DNA of 64,000 nt from JAXGYX01 sp040772065. Lineage in GTDB: Bacteria > Bacillota > Clostridia > Saccharofermentanales > Fastidiosipilaceae. Below the pieces are notes generated by a model. It was not told where the DNA came from. It did no database searches and worked only from the letters and a program-made list of their open reading frames with translations. Location: NCBI GenBank assembly GCA_040772065.1, contig JAXGYX010000001.1:744001-808000 (forward strand), read 5' to 3'. The position numbers and the translations under genes are program-made. Below, one piece after another: positions 50,782-59,093 of this stretch. Within the stretch, counting starts at the first letter, position 1; every line of letters begins with the position of its first letter.

Positions 50782-50853
50782 TTACTTTTCTATGCGTTTT
50801 GGCTTGGTGAAGGTTCCGGTCGATTTGACACCGACATTGATTTTGCTCTTCAT
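50782..50853 (-). CDS. Possible 23-aa peptide downstream of the lipoprotein gene
   Basis: ATG with CGGAAGAAC upstream; product begins MKSKINVGVKSTGTFTKPKR and is basic. It lies just after the lipoprotein stop on the same strand and before the terminator at 50696. Coding status is uncertain; short length is the main reason for doubt. Confidence 0.25.
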   Translation of the reverse strand: MKSKINVGVKSTGTFTKPKRIEK

Positions 50854-50903
50854 GTTCTTCCGTCCACCTCCCGTTCTTCCACCCCCCCGTTTTCCAACTT
50901 GCG

Positions 50904-52310
50904 TCATTCAAACGAAATCTTAATCACAGGATCGTCAATGATTTCCCGACCTTCCTTGATTTCCAACCCGATTTCGACCTCCTCCACATCGGAGACGGAA
51001 ACAATCTTGTTGTCTTCCAAAGAAGATTCCCGCAACCTGATTTGAAGGACAGCACTTTCTCCATCTTCAAGCTCATTGCCATGGTAGAAGTAGTCAGTCA
51101 TGAATCCATTGACAGAAAGAGAGCCATATACATCGTCTATGCTCAGCGTTTTGTCGCTGTTATTCTCGGCCAGCAAAAGCACGTACATATCGGCGCTATG
51201 CTCCGCAGAATCTTCCAATATGGTCTTAGATACAATTCGCAGACCGGCGCTGTTATACACCTCGGTGCCGGTAGAGTCGTATTCAGCTTTGACATCGGGC
51301 ACGACAACTTTTATAGGAATCGAATCTGTAACGTCGTCTCCATCTTCATTGAGCTGAGTCAAGGAGAGTGATATAGAACTCAAATCATTGATTCCATAAA
51401 CATCCCAATACTCAGCATCCAGCACAGAAGAAAGATTTACATCAACAATACGGTGCTTACCCGGATTGATGGTGTCGCCTGACCAAGTGGAACTTCTTAC
51501 CACTAAACCGTTAACAGCGATATCAGATGTAGTGATCTTAATCGTTTCATCGGTGGTGTTCTCCAACTCTAAGAGCAAGATCGTATCGCCATTACGATTT
51601 ACCATCAACCCATTTGAGAGAAGTTTTATGCCATTTTCATCGTAAATACTTTCCTCTGAAAAATGAATCATTTCGTACTCAAAAGTGCTCATTGTCGCAG
51701 GACTGACAATGGCTTCCCGGTAATGGCTTTTGCCGTAGTCGTGTGAGTCAAAAGCAGAAGTCTTTAACGGACGAGGGCCGGTGTATGTGTGGTTGTAATC
51801 GTCATCAGAGATGTCGAAGCCAATTTCAATATCGGCAATCTCATCGATGCCGTAGAACATCAGAGAATTGTAACCAAAGCTGATGTCGTCGGTAGCCTTT
51901 TTGCCATCGGGCACATCACAATTCAAATACCCGTCACTTACCATATAGCCGTTTATGGAATTACAACCATAGCCGACTGATCCACTGACAAAGGACAAGT
52001 CCTTTCCGCTGTTATTCTCAATGATCAACTCCAATTTGACGGAGGAGTTGCTGTAGCTTAACCCCGTGGCGGTGATCTTAACTCCGTCTTCTTCCAGCAT
52101 TACAGTTTCAGTCAGAGTGACGTCCTTGTTGAATGGTTTAGGTTTCTCATTCGCTTGTTTCGGTTTGTTAGACGATTCGCTTTCGGAGTCGCTATTTTCG
52201 GTCTGTTCTTGATTTTGTGATGTTCCATATGGTTTGGTCGCAGTTTTACCGCAGGCGGTAAGGGAAAATATGAAACAAAGCGCAAGCAAAAATGATGTTA
52301 ACTTTTTCAT
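50904..52310 (-). CDS. Lipoprotein with three tandem Ig-like repeats
   Basis: ATG 52310 follows GGAAAGGAAGAC and begins a clear lipoprotein signal (KKLTSFLLALCFIFSLTACG). The frame stays open for 43 more codons upstream to 52439 (starting MEEEQMPTYK), so a longer cytosolic form or fused leader peptide cannot be excluded. After a Ser/Glu/Lys linker, three repeats of about 115 residues each show a common pattern: ENNSGKDLSF, ENTTDETIKI and ENNSDKTLSI, each followed by an NGxxV/F strand and an acidic end. Extracellular, function unknown. Possible partner of the small membrane proteins upstream. Confidence 0.75.
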   Translation of the reverse strand: MKKLTSFLLALCFIFSLTACGKTATKPYGTSQNQEQTENSDSESESSNKPKQANEKPKPFNKDVTLTETVMLEEDGVKITATGLSYSNSSVKLELIIENNSGKDLSFVSGSVGYGCNSINGYMVSDGYLNCDVPDGKKATDDISFGYNSLMFYGIDEIADIEIGFDISDDDYNHTYTGPRPLKTSAFDSHDYGKSHYREAIVSPATMSTFEYEMIHFSEESIYDENGIKLLSNGLMVNRNGDTILLLELENTTDETIKITTSDIAVNGLVVRSSTWSGDTINPGKHRIVDVNLSSVLDAEYWDVYGINDLSSISLSLTQLNEDGDDVTDSIPIKVVVPDVKAEYDSTGTEVYNSAGLRIVSKTILEDSAEHSADMYVLLLAENNSDKTLSIDDVYGSLSVNGFMTDYFYHGNELEDGESAVLQIRLRESSLEDNKIVSVSDVEEVEIGLEIKEGREIIDDPVIKISFE

Positions 52311-52454
52311 TTTGTCTTCCTTTCCGGTCAGACGAGGACAGATGTCCTCGTCATCAACCTCTTTAATCTTCATCGTCAAATCATCCCTTTCTTCACCATC
52401 AAAAATGATTTTGTACGTTGGCATTTGTTCTTCCTCCATGGTTTTTAGAATTCT

Positions 52455-52703
52455 TTAGGTAGTAGATGTGGTGTTTTTATGCTGTCGATTTTGTAACAAC
52501 TTTCTGACACCGTTTTCAAGTGAGAGTATGAGAGAAGCAACCGACGCTCCTATAATCACGCCTTTCCAACAACCAGTGTTCCACAGTGTCCTTATACCGG
52601 CTCCCATATCGCCTCCGCCTAAGTTGCTAAAAGAGTGTGTCATCTCAGGAGCGCGACCCCAACTTGTTTTCAGGACTTGACGTACCGATGCGTTATTTTC
52701 CAT
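52455..52703 (-). CDS. Small single-pass membrane protein (82 aa)
   Basis: SD GAAAGGAGCATTTT precedes the ATG. One hydrophobic segment (WKGVIIGASVASLILSL, about residues 46-62), a glycine-rich region before it and a basic His/Lys tail. Lies between the TM2 and lipoprotein genes on the same strand. No family recognised. Confidence 0.6.
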   Translation of the reverse strand: MENNASVRQVLKTSWGRAPEMTHSFSNLGGGDMGAGIRTLWNTGCWKGVIIGASVASLILSLENGVRKLLQNRQHKNTTSTT

Positions 52704-52724
52704 AAAATGCTCCTTTCATTTATC

Positions 52725-52913
52725 TCATCGAGGGTAGTAAGGATTGGGTTTGAAGAGCAGAATAATCAAATCCATGACCACTCCCACACCGACAAGACCG
52801 AGTGTGCAAAGGTAAACGATACCTAGAAGAACTCTCCTTTCGTAAAATTTATGTGCTCCGAACACTCCGAAGAATAGGCAGAGTAAAAGTGAAATCCATT
52901 TGTTTGTTGCCAC
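52725..52913 (-). CDS. TM2 domain protein
   Basis: A GTG start with GGAGG upstream gives 62 residues. ISLLLCLFFGVFGAHKFYER and VGVVMDLIILLF are the two TM2 membrane helices with the conserved GxxGxHxFY link. TM2 proteins are small integral membrane proteins of unclear role, often next to phage-shock, NERD or kinase genes. Confidence 0.9.
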   Translation of the reverse strand: MATNKWISLLLCLFFGVFGAHKFYERRVLLGIVYLCTLGLVGVGVVMDLIILLFKPNPYYPR

Positions 52914-52944
52914 ACATCCGACCTCCGTCCGACTTCATAACTGC

Positions 52945-54000
52945 TTATACCGAAAAGTCATCCTTAGCGATTTTGGATTCAACAGCAGTTAGAAAGTAGT
53001 GAATCGCAATGGCGACAAATCTTTCAGCTACATTGCCCCAATCAATTTGCTTAAACAAAGACCGAGTTTTAGCAGCATGAACCTTGAAGACAGGTTCTTT
53101 AACAGGGGTGTCGTTTTCGAGCAGTTCTTCAGGCGTTTCGTTGGACGCTGCCTCAATTTGAACCATCAGCTTCGCGTAGTCAGCGATGATTTCGTCGCAC
53201 TTCACCATGCAAAGATCACGCTGTTCCTTATGGTTAGAGAGAATAGCGTCCGCAATTTTAGCAACCCTCTCTTCCGTCATATTGCCGCCGCTTTTCGCAT
53301 AGGGTTTGATTTCATAAGAAATCCCTTCGCCTTGGATAATTGGAGTTTTGTGATAATTGTCTTCGATCTTTGCTTGCTTATCGGGGAACAAGAACATGGT
53401 GTGGTAATCAGCAGGAAAAAGTTCCCGCAGGTGTTTTCTGAGCAGAGCTTCTTTCACACTCATGCGTCCGGGAATGTCATACACGATTCCGCTTTCATCG
53501 TTTCTCATGAGCAGTCCGTTGGGAGAGATCGTCATGGATCCATTCCAGTTTTTTACTTCGACAACGAACAGTCCGTAAGGGGCGATTACGATGGCATCGT
53601 ATTCTGTCCGGACGTCCTCGTCTTCGAGCTGAACATTGTAGAGAATGCGGATGCCTTCATCGCAAGAGATGAGTTTCAACCCTCTTCTGGCAATTCGTTC
53701 TCCGTTTACCCCCTTGATCAAGCTTCCGATTGTGTAGCCGAGCTCATTCATGTTCGCCTTGAAACGAAGGAATGTATCGGTCTCATTCAATCCGTACTCC
53801 TTTGCAAGCGCTTCAAAGTGAATCATGATGTCTTTGTCTCGCAAGTTCTCGGCGTGGGTCTTTTCAAAGACGCCTCTTGCCATTGCCTTTTGAAGTTCTT
53901 TCAGATGGTCGATGATTTCTTGGTTTGTGTAAATGGTGTTTTTGTTGGTTCCCAATCCGTCAAGGCTTTCGATAATTTGATTCATCCTCATATTTTTCAT
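52945..54000 (-). CDS. NERD (nuclease-related) domain protein
   Basis: 351 residues. The NERD domain spans about residues 105-235: GERIARRGLKLI, YDAIVIAPYGLFVVEVKNWN (the D..ExK nuclease-like core) and SPNGLLMRNDESGIVYDIPG. The preceding 100 residues are helical. NERD proteins are predicted Mg-dependent nucleases linked to DNA processing and defence. Its own SD (AAAGGAGAGAGACA) and the terminator at 54168 suggest it starts a separate transcript with the TM2 and lipoprotein genes. Confidence 0.85.
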   Translation of the reverse strand: MKNMRMNQIIESLDGLGTNKNTIYTNQEIIDHLKELQKAMARGVFEKTHAENLRDKDIMIHFEALAKEYGLNETDTFLRFKANMNELGYTIGSLIKGVNGERIARRGLKLISCDEGIRILYNVQLEDEDVRTEYDAIVIAPYGLFVVEVKNWNGSMTISPNGLLMRNDESGIVYDIPGRMSVKEALLRKHLRELFPADYHTMFLFPDKQAKIEDNYHKTPIIQGEGISYEIKPYAKSGGNMTEERVAKIADAILSNHKEQRDLCMVKCDEIIADYAKLMVQIEAASNETPEELLENDTPVKEPVFKVHAAKTRSLFKQIDWGNVAERFVAIAIHYFLTAVESKIAKDDFSV

Positions 54001-54048
54001 TGTCTCTCTCCTTTTCTCTTTCTATTAACTAAAGCTTAGCGCGGGCAT

Positions 54049-54155
54049 TTTCATATCTGGTTTTGCGAATGCAGGTTGTTTTCCTTAGAGATTTTCGCCG
54101 GCCATCTCCTTGCTATGATTTAAGAATAACGCCCGCGATTTCATATCTGGTTTTG
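54049..54155. repeat. 17-bp direct repeat with inverted GC-rich edges between the NERD and kinase genes
   Basis: TTTCATATCTGGTTTTG occurs at 54049-54065 and 54139-54155. The repeats are preceded by GCGGGC and GCCCGC respectively, which are complementary to each other. Could be regulator sites for the NERD promoter, or the scar of a small insertion. Confidence 0.5.
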
Positions 54156-54167
54156 GCGATGCAAAAA

Positions 54168-54194
54168 GAGCCCGGACCTCCACAGCCCGGGCTC
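54168..54194 (-). terminator. Terminator of the kinase-STAND gene
   Basis: GAGCCCGG and CCGGGCTC form an 8-bp GC-rich stem; on the minus strand it is followed by TTTTTGC. It ends the kinase transcript 17 bp after the stop and separates it from the NERD gene. Confidence 0.85.
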
Positions 54195-54210
54195 TCGTGT
54201 TTGAGAAACA

Positions 54211-57200
54211 TTAAGTTGTCTTGTATGTTATGATTCTGCGAATCTTATTCGGAATGATCACTCTGTTTTTAGGGTCAACGATTTCCTCATTCTCAGCATC
54301 TATGAGTTCAATCATCTTTTTACACAGCTCAAACTGTCGTGCCTCCATTCCGACTTCCCAAAAATGCTCGCAAAGCTCTTGCTTCACACGGGCGTACGAA
54401 TCGGTATTGGCGTGTTTGGCACAAAGTCGTGTTCCCTCGTATAGCAAGGCCATGGACCGGTCATGACAGCTCAACTCAAAGAATATATTTGCACTTGGAA
54501 TAATGACTTCCACGATTTTCTGCAAGTCTGTCGGCATGATGATCTCCGACAGCTCCCGAGCATCTTCCACGGACTCATCGGCTAACTTCGCATTAACATC
54601 CACCAAAGCAAAATACCAAGCACAGACCAAATAATATTGAAACCGAACATCTGCGTACCGCGAAGTGTTTTTCATAATGATCTTCTTCGCTCTGTCAATC
54701 AGGTCACTGATTTCCTTTTCTGAACCTCGTCCGCTGCGCATTAAGAGTGTGGCTTTCGCCAGAATATTATTAACGTAGAGGTGATTGCCATCGTGAGAAA
54801 ATCCTCGTTTTGAGTAGCGCAGTGTTTTATCTGTGGCCTTAAACATTTTATTCAGCAAGCGTTCTTCGGCGCGGTCTTCCGTATCATAAGAACCGTCAAG
54901 CAGTATGTCATAGTAATTGCTGAGCAGGTCGTAATATAGGGCGTACACCTTATGGTGGCGAACATTTTTAGCCATTTGCTTTGCTTGCTCCAACAGCTTG
55001 TCGGCTTCTTCAAATCTTTTGTTGTCCGCATGGATCAGAACCGCCATGGCGTAGAGCCGCATGATTGTGATTGGATTTCTACTTACGCCCTCGTCCAATC
55101 GTTCGGCTGCCTCTTTCAGCACAAAATCAATTTCGCTCTTGGAAAGGATAGCATCGGTCTCGGCAAGGATGTATTCTTCCTTGTAATGCGGCGTGTTGAG
55201 CACCGTGACATAGAGCAGATTGGCATACACATCATTTGACTTGATTGCAGGCTCACGCTTACATTGTCTCAAGATGTCTTCCGACTGAACAAGCAAAGAT
55301 GTCAGTTTTGCGATATCCGCGGGAGACTCATCTTTGATCCGGGCGTGTCTTTCCCGTCGGACCGTTTCACTCAGGTCTTGTTCGTCAGAGCTCTTTTCAG
55401 GCCAGCGGTTCAACTGCCGGAATGACCACTTGCCTTTTTGATCCGGCAGCGGTTTGACATTGGTGCGGGTCAGGTGTTTTCGCAGTTTCTTTGGGTAATT
55501 GTTCTTAGTCGATTTCAGATGGATTTCCACATAGAAATAGGTCAAGAACTGTTCTGCGAAATTTATATATTCCGCTGTCCATTTCCAACGATGAACAGCT
55601 TCCCCGATTACACGATGCATTGAAATCGTATCACCGGATATCATCAGCCAACCGTCCTTAATCAGCTCATTTAAATCATCTTTGGAGGCGAGCTTCATGA
55701 TCCGCTGATATTGGTTGATGTCCATTCCATCGTCACCGAGCAAAGAGGCGACCTTCAGCAAGATTTTCTTTTCTTTAGAAAGCACATTCACCTCAAAGAG
55801 AGCGTCAATGATGTTTCCGATTGTGTCGCGGGTCGGCCTGCTGTCTTTTTCGTAATCAACCTTTTCCGGAGCAATAGCGGAAAAGCCGTACTCGCCCGTC
55901 AAGGAGGCTGCGCTTGAAATGCTAATGTGGCTATTTGAAATCTGCTTTGCCAGCAATTCGAGCACGAGTGTATGTCGCTCGACGCGTCGCAGAATCTGTT
56001 CAAAACCATCCTGCTCATTTTCCACGAGAGAACGACCGAGGTTGTCCTCAAAGATACGGCGCAGCGCGCCCGTGTCTGAAATCGCGGCGAGCTTCATTTC
56101 CAGACTACTCTGATAAGATGGGGCTTTACGGCTCAAAAGAATAACCTTAAGTTCGGTCAATAAAAGTGCCCTTAAATCATCATCGACCTTGCCGGTAAAG
56201 TTGTCGATGACCAAAACGGATGAGGTTTCTCTCACAAGCTCCCGAATCTTTTGGAGTTTCTTGTCAAAGTACCTTGTACCGCCCTTCGTTTCTTCGTCCT
56301 GTCTTAGTGTGTTTATTTCAATGTTGTTGTCATCGGTTATCGTGGCTTCAATGCTGTCTTTGTAATGGACATACAAGACCGTGTCAAATCTTCCACGGCG
56401 GCTTGTCAGATATTCTCGGATAAACGTACTTTTGCCGATGCCACCCATGCCGGTGATGAACAAGCAATTATAATCAGAGATCGTTAAGAGCCGATCCAGC
56501 TCTCCAAGCTCGCGCTCACGCCCATAGAAAATCTTAGGCTTCGCGATTTGAGTAGAATAGATTCTCGGTATTGTAAGGTCAGCGTACCTTTCAACTCCCT
56601 GTAGCCGCTCCACGACCTCTCGCATACTTTGGTATCTGTCTTTGTAATAGACAGCCAAGGCGTTGTGGAAGAAATCTTCCAATGAGCTAAAAAGTCTATC
56701 ATCGCACTGAGTATGGTCATATTGGATTTTGGAGAAATCAAACACAGCGTCCGGCTCACAATCGGGCGCGGTCGGTGTGTATCCGAACAACAGATAAAAC
56801 ATCAACGCGCCTACACTGTAAACATCCGTGTGTGGACCCAGGCGTTTGATTTTTGAGGTCTGCAGCTCAATCGGCGCAAAACCCTTTGAATAGGATAGAC
56901 GTAAATCGCCGCTGCTCAGCTTGTTTGTCTCTCTCAATTTTTGAATGGAAACAAGTGAATCGAAGTCAAAGAGTTGAATCTGCTTTTGGTATCCGTCAAC
57001 GACAAGAATATTATCGGGTTTGGTATCCAAGTAGAGATACCCTTGCTGATGAATGTTGCCAATAATATAGGCCACCTTTTTGGTGAGCATGACGCACTCT
57101 TTTAGAGATTCCGGTTTATATGTAGCCAATGTTTTCCTTGAAGAGTAGGTGGACACAATGTAGGAAGTGCCGTTTTGTCTGAAAACATCGAGCTGATTGG

Positions 57201-57510
57201 CAATAAAGGAATAATTGGTATCGGAGTAGAACAACTGATTTGTGCGTGAAAAGTCAGCATGGAACTGCTCTCGTCTTTGGCCAAAGGCTGCCGCGTCTTT
57301 AGCCGATGGAGTCAGATAGTTGTTTTCGTCACGGGAAATATCGAGCTTGTAGGGGTAAAACTCCTTAACTCTGTACAATGTTTTATCGTCGGTATCAGCT
57401 ATGCGAGCGGCTTCATAGACGATGCAAGAGCCACCGCGACTGATCTCGTTTTCGGGGAGTATCAGATACTTTGTGTATTCATCAGTAGTAATCAAATGAT
57501 CATGTGTCAA
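54211..57510 (-). CDS. Ser/Thr kinase-STAND NTPase-helical repeat protein (1099 aa)
   Basis: Residues about 20-305 form a protein kinase: Gly loop SRGGSCIVYEA, Lys49 in YRVKEF, catalytic loop YLDTKPDNILV (Asp162; HRD replaced by YLD), DFD in place of DFG (182), then FAPIE for APE. From 325 a NB-ARC-like STAND module follows: IFYGRERELGELDRLL, Walker A FITGMGGIGKSTF (about 354-361), Walker B SSVLVIDNFTG. From about 650 the protein is helical and TPR-like. The start is TTG or a nearby codon; the 5' edge lies 110 bp from an IS256 transposase and may not be native. STAND proteins switch on after binding a ligand, and kinase-STAND fusions occur in phage-defence and signalling loci. Cytoplasmic. 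Confidence 0.85.
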   Translation of the reverse strand: MTHDHLITTDEYTKYLILPENEISRGGSCIVYEAARIADTDDKTLYRVKEFYPYKLDISRDENNYLTPSAKDAAAFGQRREQFHADFSRTNQLFYSDTNYSFIANQLDVFRQNGTSYIVSTYSSRKTLATYKPESLKECVMLTKKVAYIIGNIHQQGYLYLDTKPDNILVVDGYQKQIQLFDFDSLVSIQKLRETNKLSSGDLRLSYSKGFAPIELQTSKIKRLGPHTDVYSVGALMFYLLFGYTPTAPDCEPDAVFDFSKIQYDHTQCDDRLFSSLEDFFHNALAVYYKDRYQSMREVVERLQGVERYADLTIPRIYSTQIAKPKIFYGRERELGELDRLLTISDYNCLFITGMGGIGKSTFIREYLTSRRGRFDTVLYVHYKDSIEATITDDNNIEINTLRQDEETKGGTRYFDKKLQKIRELVRETSSVLVIDNFTGKVDDDLRALLLTELKVILLSRKAPSYQSSLEMKLAAISDTGALRRIFEDNLGRSLVENEQDGFEQILRRVERHTLVLELLAKQISNSHISISSAASLTGEYGFSAIAPEKVDYEKDSRPTRDTIGNIIDALFEVNVLSKEKKILLKVASLLGDDGMDINQYQRIMKLASKDDLNELIKDGWLMISGDTISMHRVIGEAVHRWKWTAEYINFAEQFLTYFYVEIHLKSTKNNYPKKLRKHLTRTNVKPLPDQKGKWSFRQLNRWPEKSSDEQDLSETVRRERHARIKDESPADIAKLTSLLVQSEDILRQCKREPAIKSNDVYANLLYVTVLNTPHYKEEYILAETDAILSKSEIDFVLKEAAERLDEGVSRNPITIMRLYAMAVLIHADNKRFEEADKLLEQAKQMAKNVRHHKVYALYYDLLSNYYDILLDGSYDTEDRAEERLLNKMFKATDKTLRYSKRGFSHDGNHLYVNNILAKATLLMRSGRGSEKEISDLIDRAKKIIMKNTSRYADVRFQYYLVCAWYFALVDVNAKLADESVEDARELSEIIMPTDLQKIVEVIIPSANIFFELSCHDRSMALLYEGTRLCAKHANTDSYARVKQELCEHFWEVGMEARQFELCKKMIELIDAENEEIVDPKNRVIIPNKIRRIITYKTT

Positions 57511-57566
57511 ATCGCCTGCTTGTTGCCTGTTTATCAGCGTTAGGCAGGTGATTTTACGTTAGCATA

Positions 57567-57602
57567 GTTTAACAGGAGCATGTGCTGCCCGTAAAGTTAA
57601 AC
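57567..57602 (-). other. Hairpin 3' of the IS256-family transposase
   Basis: GTTTAAC and GTTAAAC pair around a 22-nt GC-rich loop. It is probably the IS end region or a transposase terminator; the expected match to the other side (near 58915) is not evident, so this end may be truncated. Confidence 0.35.
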
Positions 57603-57619
57603 AGTATCTGAATCTGCAA

Positions 57620-58861
57620 TCAGTTGTAGTCTCCCGGCTGGATACGGTCTTCAAAGATAATCATCAGCTGCCCAAATATGCCGGCCCAGCCTTGAATCTT
57701 ACCCCATTTTGCGGTGATGTCCTGAATCGCCAGATACAAGGATTTGAGCAAGGCGGTATCGGACGGGTAGGCGGCCTTGCTTTTGGTGACTTTTCGCAGG
57801 CCTCGATTGAAACTCTCAATTCTGTTCGTCGTGTAAATGAGCTTACGAATTTCGGGTGGATACTTAAAAAAGGTGCTGAGCTCTGTCCAGTTGTCACGCC
57901 AGGATTTCAGAGCTGCTGGGTATTTTTTACCCCATTTTTCCTCAAACGCGTCCAGCTCCATCAGACCGACTTCTTCCGTTGGCGCCTGATAAATTCGTTT
58001 CATGTCTGAGGTGTAGAGTTTCAGGTCCTTATAGGGGACATAACGCATGGAGTTTCGGACCTGGTGTACGATGCATCGCTGGATATCCGTTTGGGGATAG
58101 ACTGCGTGAATCGCCTCATTAAATCCGCTCAGACCATCGACTGAACAGATCAAAATATCGCGGACACCGCGATTTTTCATTTCGTTCATACAGCTCAGCC
58201 AATATTTGCTGCTTTCAGCTTCGCCAATCCATAGGCCGCAGACGTCTCGCTCACCATTCATGTCCACGCCAATCGCGATATAGACGGCGCGTTGTCGTAC
58301 CATGCCTTCTGTCCGTACCGGATAGTGGATCGCGTCAAAGAACATCAGGGCATACAACGGCTTGAGTGGACGATTCTGCCATTCCTTAATTTCCGGCAGA
58401 ATTTTATCTGTGATCTTGGAAATGGTTTCCGCCGAAATTTCCGCTCCATACAAGGATTCGATGTGAGCTGAGATATCCCTTGTACTCATGCCTTTGGCAT
58501 ACATTGAGATGATCTGTTTATCCAGACCTTTGATCTCCCGCTGGTGCTTGGGAACGATCTTTGGCTCAAATTCACTTTCACGGTCTCGGGGAACAGCGAT
58601 TGTTACATCGCCATATTCCGTGCGTAGCGTTTTCGATGAGCTGCCATTTCGACTGTTGTTTGTCTTTTTGTTCTCTTTGTCGTGCTTGGCATAACCCAGA
58701 TCAGTTTCCAGTTCTGCCTCCATCATCGTTTCTATCGTGCCACCAACAAGGTCTTTTAGAGCCTCTTTAATGTCGTCAGTAGTCTGGATGTCGTAGGCTT
58801 CTATGAATCCCTGTAGCCACCCTTCCGGTAGTCGGTCTGATTTTCGTTCGCGTCTGGCCAT
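57620..58861 (-). CDS. IS256-family transposase (second type)
   Basis: ATG 58861 with GGAGG at the right distance gives 413 residues. Acidic regions are ALMFFDAIHYPVR, ILICSVDGLSGFNEAI and TNRIESFNRGLRKVTKSK; RCIVHQVRNSMRYVP is the C/H region. It is clearly different from the 394-aa transposases at 9645 and 22951. It interrupts the space between the kinase-STAND gene and the 429-aa gene. Sequence to its right (58862-59093) shows no gene; TTTATACACTC near 58918 may be its outer end. Confidence 0.93.
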   Translation of the reverse strand: MARRERKSDRLPEGWLQGFIEAYDIQTTDDIKEALKDLVGGTIETMMEAELETDLGYAKHDKENKKTNNSRNGSSSKTLRTEYGDVTIAVPRDRESEFEPKIVPKHQREIKGLDKQIISMYAKGMSTRDISAHIESLYGAEISAETISKITDKILPEIKEWQNRPLKPLYALMFFDAIHYPVRTEGMVRQRAVYIAIGVDMNGERDVCGLWIGEAESSKYWLSCMNEMKNRGVRDILICSVDGLSGFNEAIHAVYPQTDIQRCIVHQVRNSMRYVPYKDLKLYTSDMKRIYQAPTEEVGLMELDAFEEKWGKKYPAALKSWRDNWTELSTFFKYPPEIRKLIYTTNRIESFNRGLRKVTKSKAAYPSDTALLKSLYLAIQDITAKWGKIQGWAGIFGQLMIIFEDRIQPGDYN

Positions 58862-59093
58862 TGTTCTGTCCTCCAACTAGTTTCTATTTTACCAGCTGAT
58901 GACTTACACAAAGTTATTTATACACTCCGTTTTCGATGACAAAATGGATTGCTTCTCCCCTGTCATTGCTCAAGTGAAGTTGCGTATTCTGTTTCAAAGC
59001 AATTCTATGGTCCATTTACTCACCGCCCTTTTTTCATTGCGTCTTGAGTATATCGTATGGATTTCAATGCCAGGTTTTGCTGGTGCGGTTTTC

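Noticed and set aside
52999..54039. A 346-codon open frame opposite the NERD gene
   Set aside because: It is an antisense shadow; the minus-strand NERD protein has recognisable motifs and a ribosome site, the plus-strand product has neither.
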